The notes under the pieces were generated by a model. It did no database searches. It was not told the DNA's origin and saw nothing but the letters and a program-made list of their open reading frames with translations. A stretch of DNA of 64,000 nt from Nitratireductor aquimarinus (lineage in GTDB: Bacteria; Pseudomonadota; Alphaproteobacteria; Rhizobiales; Rhizobiaceae). The position numbers and the translations under genes were made by a program. The DNA is taken from the NCBI RefSeq assembly GCF_046773475.1, contig NZ_CP177239.1, positions 1 through 64,000 of the forward strand, read 5' to 3'. Below are positions 8,143 to 15,950 of the stretch, in pieces. The number at the start of each line of letters is the position of its first letter. Position 1 is the first letter of the stretch.

Positions 8143-8225
8143 TACAGCCTTGACGCTGGCTGAGCCTCTGTGCCTAGCGTTCTGGCGCGCTTGAAGGCTG
8201 ATTCAACGCGTTTCTTGGAGGGCGA

Positions 8226-8753
8226 ATGAAAGAGCTTCTGCTTTTACGGCATGCGAAATCGAGCTGGGATGAGCCCGGCCTGAGCGATGCCGAGCGTCCG
8301 CTTGCGCCGCGTGGACGACGCGCCGCGCCACGCATGGGGCGAGAACTCGCGCAGCGTGGCTGGTTGCCGGATCTGGTGCTGGTGTCGCCGGCGCGCAGGG
8401 CGCAGCAGACATGGCGACTGGTCTCGTCAGCGCTGAAGGGGCCTGCTCCGGCGATTGGCGATGGAAGCGGGCTTTACATGGCAACGCCCGGGCAATTGCT
8501 GGCCGCTCTCCACAAAGTGCCGGAAGAGGCGGGGCGCGTGCTCGTTGTCGGGCACAATCCGGGCATGGAGGACTTCGCCAGCCTTTTGGCCGGAAACGGT
8601 TCCGGGGAAGACGCGCTGGAGCGCATGCGCGAGAAATTCCCCACCGCTGCGCTTGCCCGGTTCGCCTTTGATGGACAGTGGGACGCTCTGGCCTTTGGCG
8701 GTGCGCGACTGCTCCATTTCATGAAGCCGAAAGACTTCAGCGCATCGGCCTGA
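8226..8753 (+). CDS. sixA: SixA-type histidine phosphatase
   Basis: A 175-residue histidine phosphatase. The catalytic RHAKSSW is at residues 8-14, with SPARRAQQTW and VVGHNPGMEDF further on, as in SixA phosphohistidine phosphatases. SixA proteins dephosphorylate histidine on phosphotransfer or PTS proteins; which partner applies here is unknown. GGAG precedes the ATG. The last codons and the TGA stop (Ala-Ser-Ala-stop, 8742-8753) lie inside a 100-bp dispersed repeat, so the native C-terminus has probably been replaced by repeat sequence. It is convergent with a GNAT gene whose stop also touches the repeat. Confidence 0.9.
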   Translation: MKELLLLRHAKSSWDEPGLSDAERPLAPRGRRAAPRMGRELAQRGWLPDLVLVSPARRAQQTWRLVSSALKGPAPAIGDGSGLYMATPGQLLAALHKVPEEAGRVLVVGHNPGMEDFASLLAGNGSGEDALERMREKFPTAALARFAFDGQWDALAFGGARLLHFMKPKDFSASA

Positions 8754-8840
8754 AAATCGGAACAGGTTTTCGGAAAGCACCATGCGCAGGTTCAACAGGT
8801 TAGAGCGTCCTTTGTGCGTTCGAATGGACGCACGGCGCTC
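8741..8840. repeat. 100-bp RIME-like intergenic repeat, copy 1
   Basis: This copy matches 22981-23080 at 90 of 100 positions without gaps. It carries two inverted repeats: a left one around GAAAATC/GGTTTTC and a right one GTGCG(T)TCGAATGGACGCAC. Two-palindrome elements of about 100 bp between genes are known in rhizobia as RIMEs; membership is inferred from structure. The left edge encodes the end of sixA, and the right edge begins the stop codon of the convergent GNAT. Confidence 0.85.
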
Positions 8841-9304
8841 TAGCTGACAGCCGGCGCAATCGAAAAACGATAGATCGTTTCGTCCGTGTCGCTGCTTTTC
8901 TCGATGTTCTCCGCACCGGCGGCAATGATCGCTTTTGGCCAGAAGATCTGTGCTGCCTGATTGCCGGCCATGATGCTGACCTCCCACGTGCCGGGGTGCC
9001 GGTGCATGGTGCTCACGGCCATCGACCGGCCAAGTCCTCTGCGGCGTGCGTTCGACAGAACCGCGAACTCCGCCATGGAGAAGGTGACGCCATCTTCCTC
9101 CAGCGCCCGCACGAACGCGAAACCGGTAACGGTCTCGCTGTCGCGGAAGAGATAAGGCCAGCGCCTGTCGGTCTCCTGCCAGTAGAGGTCCAGATAGGGA
9201 TAATCGTCATCGACGCCGCCATGGGGCGAGAGTTCTTCAAGGTATTCCCGCAGCATCCGGTCGATCAGCGGCTTGTCGGTCTTTTTCGCGAGGATCAGTT
9301 GCAT
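8840..9304 (-). CDS. GNAT family N-acetyltransferase
   Basis: A 154-residue protein beginning MQLILAKKTDKPLIDRMLREYLEEL. The acetyl-CoA loop is NARRRGLGRSMAV (about residues 85-97), and GNQAAQIFWPKAI marks the late GNAT helix. It resembles short GNATs annotated as predicted acetyltransferases, substrate unknown. The TAG stop (8842-8840) overlaps the end of the 100-bp repeat by one base. It is a single-gene unit, and the 283 bp upstream (9305-9587) separate it from another, divergent GNAT with no sign of a further gene. Confidence 0.83.
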   Translation of the reverse strand: MQLILAKKTDKPLIDRMLREYLEELSPHGGVDDDYPYLDLYWQETDRRWPYLFRDSETVTGFAFVRALEEDGVTFSMAEFAVLSNARRRGLGRSMAVSTMHRHPGTWEVSIMAGNQAAQIFWPKAIIAAGAENIEKSSDTDETIYRFSIAPAVS

Positions 9305-9587
9305 GAGAAGTGGCGCTCGACTGTTCTTGTGGCGCGCAGCATATCACCCTCACATGTCCGCGCGTGGCTTCTGCAAGCTTGCCTTTCCTACATGATCGCG
9401 CTAGATCGCGCCAAAATGTCTGGAGGTTTTATGTCCCGGTGAAGCGGGGGCGGGTCTCGCCCCGGAAATGGATGATGGATGGCGCAGTTCCGTCCCGCGC
9501 ATCCGTTTCGCTTTCAAACCAAATTATTCTGCAGTGCGCGTGTCGTTGTCGACGCGCTTGATGCTGCATAGCTGGACATAAACGAAA

Positions 9588-10016
9588 ATGATCAAGACCT
9601 ATCAACCCGGCGTCGATGACGACGCCATTGTCGACATCTGGCTCAAGGCGAGCCGGCTCGCCCACGCGTTTCTGGATGATGATTTCCTGACGCGCGAAGC
9701 CGACAACATCCGCAATGTCTATCTGCCCATGGCTGACACCCGCACCGTTTGGGCGGATGACCGGCTTGTCGGCTTCATCTCGCTTCTGGGCAACCAGGTG
9801 GGTGGCCTCTTTCTCGACCCGGATTGTCACGGTCGGGGGCTGGGCCGGGCGATGGTGGACGATGCGGTTGCGCGCATGGGCGCGCTGGAACTCGATGTCT
9901 TCGTGAAGAATGACATCGGCAGGCGCTTCTATGAACGCTACGGCTTTGCGGAAGTGGAGCAGCGCATCGACGAACCCACGGGCGAGCCGGTTCTGCATCT
10001 GCGCTACCCGGCCTGA
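9588..10016 (+). CDS. GNAT family N-acetyltransferase (YjaB-like)
   Basis: A 142-residue protein typical of YjaB-type acetyltransferases: IVDIWLKASRLAHAFLDDDF near residues 13-32, the acetyl-CoA loop DCHGRGLGRAMVDDAV, and FVKNDIGRRFYERYGF near the end. The substrate is not predictable. The start is ATG 9588. Downstream lies a perfect 11-bp hairpin (10034-10059), and then uvrB, which is probably transcribed separately. Confidence 0.87.
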   Translation: MIKTYQPGVDDDAIVDIWLKASRLAHAFLDDDFLTREADNIRNVYLPMADTRTVWADDRLVGFISLLGNQVGGLFLDPDCHGRGLGRAMVDDAVARMGALELDVFVKNDIGRRFYERYGFAEVEQRIDEPTGEPVLHLRYPA

Positions 10017-10033
10017 TATCCGGACAGGCGGGG

Positions 10034-10059
10034 GCTCCTGACACCCTTGTGTCAGGAGC
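10034..10059 (+). terminator. Strong hairpin after GNAT gene
   Basis: GCTCCTGACAC, loop CCTT, GTGTCAGGAGC: a perfect 11-bp stem 18 bp after the GNAT stop. No T-run follows, so it may stabilise the 3' end or assist Rho rather than act as a classical intrinsic terminator. Confidence 0.55.
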
Positions 10060-10128
10060 TGTGCGGGGTGATGCTTTCCCCATGCGTCACCCCTTTCCAT
10101 TTGGGGGCAGCGATTCCATATTCAGGGC

Positions 10129-12954
10129 ATGGCCAAATCATCCGAGAAGAAGAATGGCGGCTTCGCCGAAGCCCCGCAGCCCGAGCTTTCGGGCACGCCG
10201 CTGACCGGTTCCATCGCGGACTGGGCAAGCGAGATTGCGCAGGAAGCAGAGAAGCCCGCGCCGGCGAAGGCCAGGGACAAGGCGAAGAAACCGAAGAAAA
10301 CGGCTGAGCGTTCCGCCGGCGGCTCGAAGACCGCGCGCGGCACCTCCATGGGCGGCGCGGCCTCTGCGCGAGAGCGCGCGGCTGCCGGCATGATGCCCGT
10401 CGCCGGTCTCGACGTCACGCTGGAGGAGGCCGAGGGGCTGTCTTCCTCGGGCGTTACCGCTACGGTCGCCGCTCTTTCGCGGCTGATCGAGGGGGGCGAT
10501 CCCAACCTTCAGTCCAACTGGACCCCGCACCGCCCCTCCCGGCCAGCAAAGTCGGAAGGCGGCGTGCCGATCAAGATGGTCACGGAGTTTACGCCCTCCG
10601 GCGACCAGCCGACGGCCATTGCCGATCTGGTCGCGGGCGCGAACGAGAACGAGCGCACCCAGGTGCTGCTCGGTGTTACCGGCTCGGGCAAGACCTTCAC
10701 CATGGCCAAGGTGATCGAGGAGACGCAGCGCCCGGCCATCATCCTCGCGCCGAACAAAACGCTGGCCGCCCAGCTCTATGGCGAGTTCAGGTCCTTCTTC
10801 CCCGACAATGCGGTCGAGTATTTCGTTTCCTACTACGATTACTATCAGCCGGAGGCCTACGTTCCGCGTTCCGACACATTCATTGAGAAGGAATCCTCGA
10901 TCAACGAGCAGATCGACCGCATGCGCCACTCGGCCACGCGCGCGCTGCTCGAGCGCGATGACGTGATCATCGTCGCTTCCGTGTCCTGTATCTACGGTAT
11001 CGGCTCTGTCGAAACCTACACGGCCATGACCTTCCAGATGCAGATTGGCGACCGGCTGGACCAGCGCCAGCTACTGGCCGATCTGGTTGCCCAGCAATAC
11101 AAGCGTCAGGACATCAATTTCGTGCGCGGCTCCTTCCGGGTGCGCGGCGACACGATTGAAATCTTTCCTGCCCACCTTGAGGATCGCGCCTGGCGCATTT
11201 CCCTCTTTGGCGATGAAATCGAGACCATCACCGAGTTCGATCCGCTTACCGGCAAGAAGACCGGCGACCTGGAGTCGGTCAAGATCTACGCCAACTCGCA
11301 CTATGTCACGCCGCGCCCCACGCTGAATCAGGCTGTGAAGGGCATCAATGCCGAGCTGAAACAGCGTCTGGCGGAGCTTGAGCGCGCCGGCCGTCTGCTG
11401 GAGGCGCAGCGCCTCGAACAGCGCACCCGCTTTGATCTGGAAATGCTGGAGGCCACCGGCTCCTGTGCCGGCATCGAGAACTATTCGCGCTATCTGACCG
11501 GCCGTGCGCCGGGCGAGCCGCCGCCGACCCTGTTCGAGTACATTCCCGACAATGCGCTGGTCTTCATCGACGAGAGCCACGTCACCATTCCGCAGATCGG
11601 TGGCATGTATCGCGGCGACTTCCGCCGCAAGGCGACGCTTGCCGAATACGGTTTTCGTCTGCCCTCCTGCATGGACAACCGTCCGCTGCGCTTCGAGGAA
11701 TGGGACGCGATGCGCCCCGCCAGCGTCGCCGTTTCGGCCACGCCTGGAAACTGGGAGATGGAGCAGTCTGGCGGCGTGTTCGCCGAGCAGGTCATTCGCC
11801 CCACGGGTCTCATCGACCCGCCCGTCGAGGTGCGTCCCGCCAAGACCCAGGTGGACGATGTTCTGGGCGAAATCCGCGAGACCGCAGCCAAGGGCTATCG
11901 TACGCTGGTGACCGTGCTGACCAAGCGCATGGCGGAGGATCTCACGGAATATCTTCACGAGCAGGGCGTGCGCGTGCGCTACATGCACTCCGACATCGAC
12001 ACGCTGGAGCGCATCGAGATCATTCGCGATCTGCGTCTTGGCGCGTTCGACGTTCTGGTCGGCATCAACCTTCTGCGCGAGGGCCTCGACATTCCCGAAT
12101 GCGGACTTGTCGCCATCCTCGATGCCGACAAGGAGGGCTTTCTCCGCTCCGAAACATCGCTCATCCAGACCATCGGCCGTGCGGCGCGTAATGTCGATGG
12201 CCGGGTCATGCTCTATGCCGACCGCATCACCGGTTCCATGGAGCGCGCGATGGAGGAGACCAACCGCCGCCGCGACAAGCAACTCGCCTATAATGAGGAG
12301 CACGGCATCACGCCGGCTTCCGTCAAGAAGAACATCGCCGACATTCTCGACTCCGTCTATGAGCGCGACCATGTCCGCGCCGATATCGGCGGTCGCGGCA
12401 AGGGCGAGGACCTCAACAACCTCGTGGGCAACAATCTTGCCGCCCATCTGGAGCATCTGGAGAAGGCGATGCGCGATGCGGCTGCCGATCTCGACTTCGA
12501 GGAGGCCGCGCGCCTTCGCGACGAGATCAAGCGCCTCAAGGAGACCGAGCTCGCCATCATGGACGACCCGCTGGCCCGCGACGCCGGTGTGGAGAACACC
12601 CAGAAGTCCCGCCGCGACAAGGCGCGCAGCAGGAAGGCACCGCAGAAGCAGGCGCAGGGTGAGGGGGGAGCGGCCTCCGCTTCCTCTCTCTTCCACAAGC
12701 CGGATCTTGATGAGATGGGCACGTCCGGCGCGCATGCAGTGCCGGCTGGCAAGGGGCTCTTCCGCAAGAACGATCTGGATGAAATGACGGTCGGGCGCAC
12801 GGAAAAGCCGGTCCGCAAGCCGGTTCCGCAGAAGCCGGAGGATGACGCCAAGCCCGTTCGACGCCACAAGATCGGCCTTGGCTCTTATGAAGACCCAGCC
12901 GACGACCGCGCCCGCAAGCGCCGGCCAGGAAAGACTGGGCGGCCGGGACGGTAG
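10129..12954 (+). CDS. uvrB: Excinuclease ABC subunit B (UvrB)
   Basis: A 941-residue UvrB, the damage-verifying helicase-like subunit of nucleotide excision repair. Walker A GVTGSGKT is at about residues 182-189, the beta-hairpin YYDYYQPEAYVP follows, DESHVTIPQ is the Walker B region, and the UvrC-binding UVR domain lies near 770-810. The first 145 residues are a Lys/Ala-rich extension, and about 130 residues follow the UVR domain. That tail holds a twice-repeated motif, LFHKPDLDEM and LFRKNDLDEM. The family is normally about 670 residues; such extensions are typical of Rhizobiales UvrB. No GAAC/GTTC-type alphaproteobacterial LexA box was seen upstream. Confidence 0.97.
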   Translation: MAKSSEKKNGGFAEAPQPELSGTPLTGSIADWASEIAQEAEKPAPAKARDKAKKPKKTAERSAGGSKTARGTSMGGAASARERAAAGMMPVAGLDVTLEEAEGLSSSGVTATVAALSRLIEGGDPNLQSNWTPHRPSRPAKSEGGVPIKMVTEFTPSGDQPTAIADLVAGANENERTQVLLGVTGSGKTFTMAKVIEETQRPAIILAPNKTLAAQLYGEFRSFFPDNAVEYFVSYYDYYQPEAYVPRSDTFIEKESSINEQIDRMRHSATRALLERDDVIIVASVSCIYGIGSVETYTAMTFQMQIGDRLDQRQLLADLVAQQYKRQDINFVRGSFRVRGDTIEIFPAHLEDRAWRISLFGDEIETITEFDPLTGKKTGDLESVKIYANSHYVTPRPTLNQAVKGINAELKQRLAELERAGRLLEAQRLEQRTRFDLEMLEATGSCAGIENYSRYLTGRAPGEPPPTLFEYIPDNALVFIDESHVTIPQIGGMYRGDFRRKATLAEYGFRLPSCMDNRPLRFEEWDAMRPASVAVSATPGNWEMEQSGGVFAEQVIRPTGLIDPPVEVRPAKTQVDDVLGEIRETAAKGYRTLVTVLTKRMAEDLTEYLHEQGVRVRYMHSDIDTLERIEIIRDLRLGAFDVLVGINLLREGLDIPECGLVAILDADKEGFLRSETSLIQTIGRAARNVDGRVMLYADRITGSMERAMEETNRRRDKQLAYNEEHGITPASVKKNIADILDSVYERDHVRADIGGRGKGEDLNNLVGNNLAAHLEHLEKAMRDAAADLDFEEAARLRDEIKRLKETELAIMDDPLARDAGVENTQKSRRDKARSRKAPQKQAQGEGGAASASSLFHKPDLDEMGTSGAHAVPAGKGLFRKNDLDEMTVGRTEKPVRKPVPQKPEDDAKPVRRHKIGLGSYEDPADDRARKRRPGKTGRPGR

Positions 12955-13064
12955 GGAGCTGGGTTTTCGCTGCAGTGCATGGGGGCGGATGTTTCATCTG
13001 TGGTCGGTGCCTGGCTCTATCCAGTACGGACACCTATCGAACAGCGACTGAAATCGAGTGCATC

Positions 13065-13586
13065 ATGAAACGTATTATTGCCTGCGCCTTCGCGCTTCTT
13101 CTGTCGGGCGCGGTGGTGGCGCAGCCGATTGATGATTTTGATTCACTGTCCACGCCGGAGCTGATTGACGTCGCGCCGGAGGCACATCCGGCTGCACTCT
13201 ACGTTCTTTCTTCGCGCCTCATGGCGCAGGGGCGCGGACTGGAGGCGGCAAAGTGGATGTATGCCGGCCAGTTGCGCTACCGGTTTCTTGTAACGGCGCT
13301 CGGCGATGCCGGGCAGGATGAAAACATCCTGCTTTCCGCCCTGACGGAATCCGTCGGGCGTCCGGTGAACGAATATATCGCCGCCGATCCGGATGAATGG
13401 ATCGAGGCGATGAAGTGGGCGCTGGACTGGGACGCCGCCCATGGCAATGCCCTGACCTCGAAAACGACCCATGCCTCGGATCTCGCCGCGATCCGCTCGG
13501 GACTGCGCGACTTGATCGTGCAGGTGGACGGAAACCGCGATCTTATCCGCAAGAGGCGCAGGGAAGCTGGTCTGCCTGTCCGATGA
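13065..13586 (+). CDS. Small exported hypothetical protein
   Basis: A 173-residue protein that I do not recognise. MKRIIACAFALLLSGAVVAQP is a clear Sec signal with cleavage after VVAQ or VVA, so the mature protein is periplasmic. The rest is helical (LYVLSSRLMAQGRGLEAAKWMYAGQLRYRFLV, given here only in part as a descriptor of a TPR-like helix pair) and ends in a basic KRRREAGLPVR. It could be a one- or two-repeat helical adaptor. The start is ATG 13065; an upstream in-frame codon at 12975 would bury the signal. It sits alone between uvrB and a convergent GFA gene. Confidence 0.75.
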   Translation: MKRIIACAFALLLSGAVVAQPIDDFDSLSTPELIDVAPEAHPAALYVLSSRLMAQGRGLEAAKWMYAGQLRYRFLVTALGDAGQDENILLSALTESVGRPVNEYIAADPDEWIEAMKWALDWDAAHGNALTSKTTHASDLAAIRSGLRDLIVQVDGNRDLIRKRRREAGLPVR

Positions 13587-13613
13587 GGGACGGGCGCCGG
13601 ATGCGGGGCCGGT

Positions 13614-14000
13614 TCAGTGTGGCTGGTCGTCTTCCCGGTTCCGCTCGTATCGTTCTTCAACCGGAAAGGGCGGGAGCCAGGCCTCGCGCCTGATGCTCCA
13701 CAACTCATAGGAGGGGCTCAACTGGTTGGGTTCGTCCAGCGTGCCGAGATGCACCTCGGTTTCATCACCGGTCTTGGCGAAAACGGATGAACCGCAGCGC
13801 GGGCAAAAATGCCGCCCCTCATAATCGCGTGTCTCGCCGGTGATGGTCACCCTGTCCTGCGGGAAGACCGCCGCAGCATAGAACAGCGCGCCATGGTGCT
13901 TGCGGCAGTCAAGGCAGTGGCAGATCCCGACCCTGTCGGGCTGGCCCTTCGCTTCGACGCGCACGGCGCCACACAGGCACCCTCCTGCAAAATGATCCAT
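13614..14000 (-). CDS. GFA family zinc protein (Gfa/CENP-V domain)
   Basis: A 128-residue protein with the complete zinc ligand set of the GFA (glutathione-dependent formaldehyde-activating) fold: C8-x-C10, C27-x-C29-x2-C32 and C66-x2-C69, plus GSSVF and the typical HLGTLDEP turn. Members are annotated as formaldehyde-glutathione condensing enzymes, but most, including this short one, have no proven activity. It is a single-gene unit, convergent with the small exported protein and followed upstream by the three-gene hypothetical operon at 14068-15757, transcribed in the same direction with a 67-bp gap. Confidence 0.88.
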   Translation of the reverse strand: MDHFAGGCLCGAVRVEAKGQPDRVGICHCLDCRKHHGALFYAAAVFPQDRVTITGETRDYEGRHFCPRCGSSVFAKTGDETEVHLGTLDEPNQLSPSYELWSIRREAWLPPFPVEERYERNREDDQPH

Positions 14001-14067
14001 GCCGCCTTTCCTTCGCTGTCGATACGTTGCGCGAACTCTGACGCCTGATCAGAAAGGCTGCAAGCGT

Positions 14068-14685
14068 TCACGGGGGCTGTGAGGCAGGGGGGGAGAGGGG
14101 CTGGTCTGTCTCAGCGCTTGCCCGCCAGCTTATGTAATCCTGAAGCAGATCGGCTGAACGGCTGAAAAACCGCCCGTCACCGCGCCTTTGCGCGCTGCGT
14201 ATCGAGATCAGCGGGAAAGGGGCATTTGGCATTACCTGCCGGTGTTTTGGGGAATGACTGTCTTCGCCGGGCCAGAACTTGCCGAACATGAGGCCGGCTT
14301 TCGTGTAGTCCCGCTTCAATGGCCAGTGCAGCGCGCCGAGAAAGGATGCGTGATCGGTGTTCTCCGGCAGGCCGGCGAGAAGCACATTGTAGCAGAGCAG
14401 GCGTCCCGGAACGCGGTCAAGCCTGCTGCGCTCGGCAAGGAAAGTGTGGGTCAGACCGTGGAGAGCATCACGAAAGAGCTCCAGATGCGCCGTGCCGGCG
14501 GCGCATGTGGGGTCGTATGTGGGGTCGCATGCGGCGTCGCGCTGCGCCAGCTTGAACGTTCTGATCGTGCCCGCAGCCCGTGCCTGCTGGATGAAGGGGC
14601 AATAGCGGGCGGAGGCGGTGAGAAAGCCGTCAATCTCGGCTTCTCCCGTCTCCGCAAGTCGCATCCGTGCCCGGACTTTGCGCAT
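14068..14685 (-). CDS. DUF6875-like protein, third gene of hypothetical operon
   Basis: A 205-residue soluble protein. SARYCPFIQQARAAGTIRTF near residue 26 and GLMFGKFWPGEDSH, then PNAPFPLISIRSAQRRGDGRFF near 130-175, fit my memory of DUF6875 (a CPF motif followed by GLMxGxF and PxPxxxIR), found mostly near natural-product genes in actinobacteria. The assignment is by eye and moderate. The segment TYDPTCAAG contains a short ACDPTYDPTC duplication. It starts 8 bp after the glycine-rich-domain-like gene on the same strand. No catalytic residues can be assigned. Confidence 0.6.
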   Translation of the reverse strand: MRKVRARMRLAETGEAEIDGFLTASARYCPFIQQARAAGTIRTFKLAQRDAACDPTYDPTCAAGTAHLELFRDALHGLTHTFLAERSRLDRVPGRLLCYNVLLAGLPENTDHASFLGALHWPLKRDYTKAGLMFGKFWPGEDSHSPKHRQVMPNAPFPLISIRSAQRRGDGRFFSRSADLLQDYISWRASAETDQPLSPPASQPP

Positions 14686-14693
14686 TGCCGGGC

Positions 14694-15221
14694 CTACCCG
14701 CCGCGCGAGGAGGTTTTCTTGTCCTTGTCGCTGTCGCGTATCGGCTTGGGAGGTGCTGTCTTCCCGCTGTCCTTGCCGTCATCCTTTGGCCTGCGTTCCA
14801 TCGGATCGGGCTGAAGCGGGCTGCAATCCCATGAGGCGATGACCATGCCTGTTTGCAGATAGTGGTCGCGGGCAGGGCGATCCACCACACCGCCCTCGTT
14901 CATGAACCAGATCTCGGGCAGTTTCCCAAACCGCTCTTCATATTCAGCAGTCCATGAAATCAGCCCGTGGCCCTTGCCTTCGGCGTGGATGATGCGCCGG
15001 CCGCATGCCTCGATGCAGAACCGGTCATAGGCTTCATGGGCTTTCGAAGAGGATGTGCCCGGCTCGGCGGTCTCGCTGCCGGGCAACATGTCGTGCCAGT
15101 GCCTGTCGATGCGCTCCGACCACATTTCGATCGGGCGGTCGAGCGCGACATGGAGTTGGAAGAAGCGCGCCAGTTCTTCGGCAGCTGCTGCGTGATGTGT
15201 GTCTTGTCCGGGCATTTTCAT
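14694..15221 (-). CDS. Glycine-rich-domain-protein-like (second gene of operon)
   Basis: A 175-residue protein. The core RIDRHWHDML (about residues 39-48), YDRFCIEACGRRIIHAEG (about 65-82) and WTAEYEERFGKLPEIWFM resemble the bacterial glycine-rich domain-containing-protein family, whose hallmark is xDxxWHxxI...YxxFCxxxxGxxIxH. That match is by eye. The last 40 residues are Lys/Asp/Pro-rich and probably disordered. The ATG overlaps the DinB-like stop by four bases (ATGA), so translation is coupled. Function unknown; conserved His and Cys could bind metal. Confidence 0.6.
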   Translation of the reverse strand: MKMPGQDTHHAAAAEELARFFQLHVALDRPIEMWSERIDRHWHDMLPGSETAEPGTSSSKAHEAYDRFCIEACGRRIIHAEGKGHGLISWTAEYEERFGKLPEIWFMNEGGVVDRPARDHYLQTGMVIASWDCSPLQPDPMERRPKDDGKDSGKTAPPKPIRDSDKDKKTSSRGG

Positions 15222-15757
15222 ACTCCCTCAGCAGCCATTTCTTCCGGATCCACGCTGTAGAAGCGGGGCGCCACCAGTGTGAGGTGCAGGATGTGGGGAT
15301 GGCTCACCGAGAGTGCGCCCAGATGCCAGTAATTGTGCGCGGCGAGGTGTTCCCACAGGGCTCCATAGGCCGGAAAGCGGCAACCGGATGGGGTTGGCTG
15401 GTCCCACTTGGCCACATCGAAGGCGTTCAGTGCAGCAATCGTTCGGTACTGCTCATTGGCGAAGGCGTTCTCGATCTCTCGCCTTGTGCCGAAGCGGTCG
15501 CGGTCTTCATCGTAAACGGCGCGCCCGCCCTTGAAGGCTTCGCGGGACGCGCGGTCGACCCTTGGTTCAACACCGCCAAAGACGCGGTTCCGCGCCCAGT
15601 CCTGCAGCGTAAAGAGATGTGTCAATGTCCAGGCCATGGAGCCGCCATTGGCGGGCTCATCGAAAAAGCCGTCGTCCGAAAGTGTCTTGGATACACGTAA
15701 TAGCAGTGTTCCACTCGTGTCGATCTGACGCCTGATGGCATCCTTGATTCCGCTCAA
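15218..15757 (-). CDS. DinB-like helical protein, first gene of operon
   Basis: About 179 residues of the DinB/YfiT four-helix fold: an N-terminal IRRQIDTSGTLLLRVSKTLSD helix, AWTLTHLFTLQDWARNRVFGG with a possible metal His, and HLAAHNYWHLGALSV with two further histidines. DinB-family proteins often bind nickel or zinc through three His and act as thiol transferases or hydrolases. I chose TTG 15757 because GGGAGGGG lies 5 bp upstream; a GTG at 15817 is open in frame and would add 20 residues. It heads an operon with the overlapping gene at 14694-15221 and the DUF6875-like gene. Confidence 0.68.
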   Translation of the reverse strand: MSGIKDAIRRQIDTSGTLLLRVSKTLSDDGFFDEPANGGSMAWTLTHLFTLQDWARNRVFGGVEPRVDRASREAFKGGRAVYDEDRDRFGTRREIENAFANEQYRTIAALNAFDVAKWDQPTPSGCRFPAYGALWEHLAAHNYWHLGALSVSHPHILHLTLVAPRFYSVDPEEMAAEGV

Positions 15758-15950
15758 ATTCCCCTCCCATTGGATGTTCGCCCGGTTTTCCGTTTCCGGG
15801 TAAGCGTGAGGTTGCACCCCATGATTGAGGTGCCCCCCGGTAGAGGAAGTACTCTGGAGGCAATTTTACGGGTGCGTTACGCGCTCTGAATGGAGGAGGC
15901 AGGGCCGGAAAGCGTCGGCAGGGTTGTGCCAAAAATGCGCTGGAGCGGCG

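Noticed and set aside
11071..12867. A 598-codon minus-strand frame inside uvrB
   Set aside because: Shadow of uvrB; no ribosome site and no family likeness.
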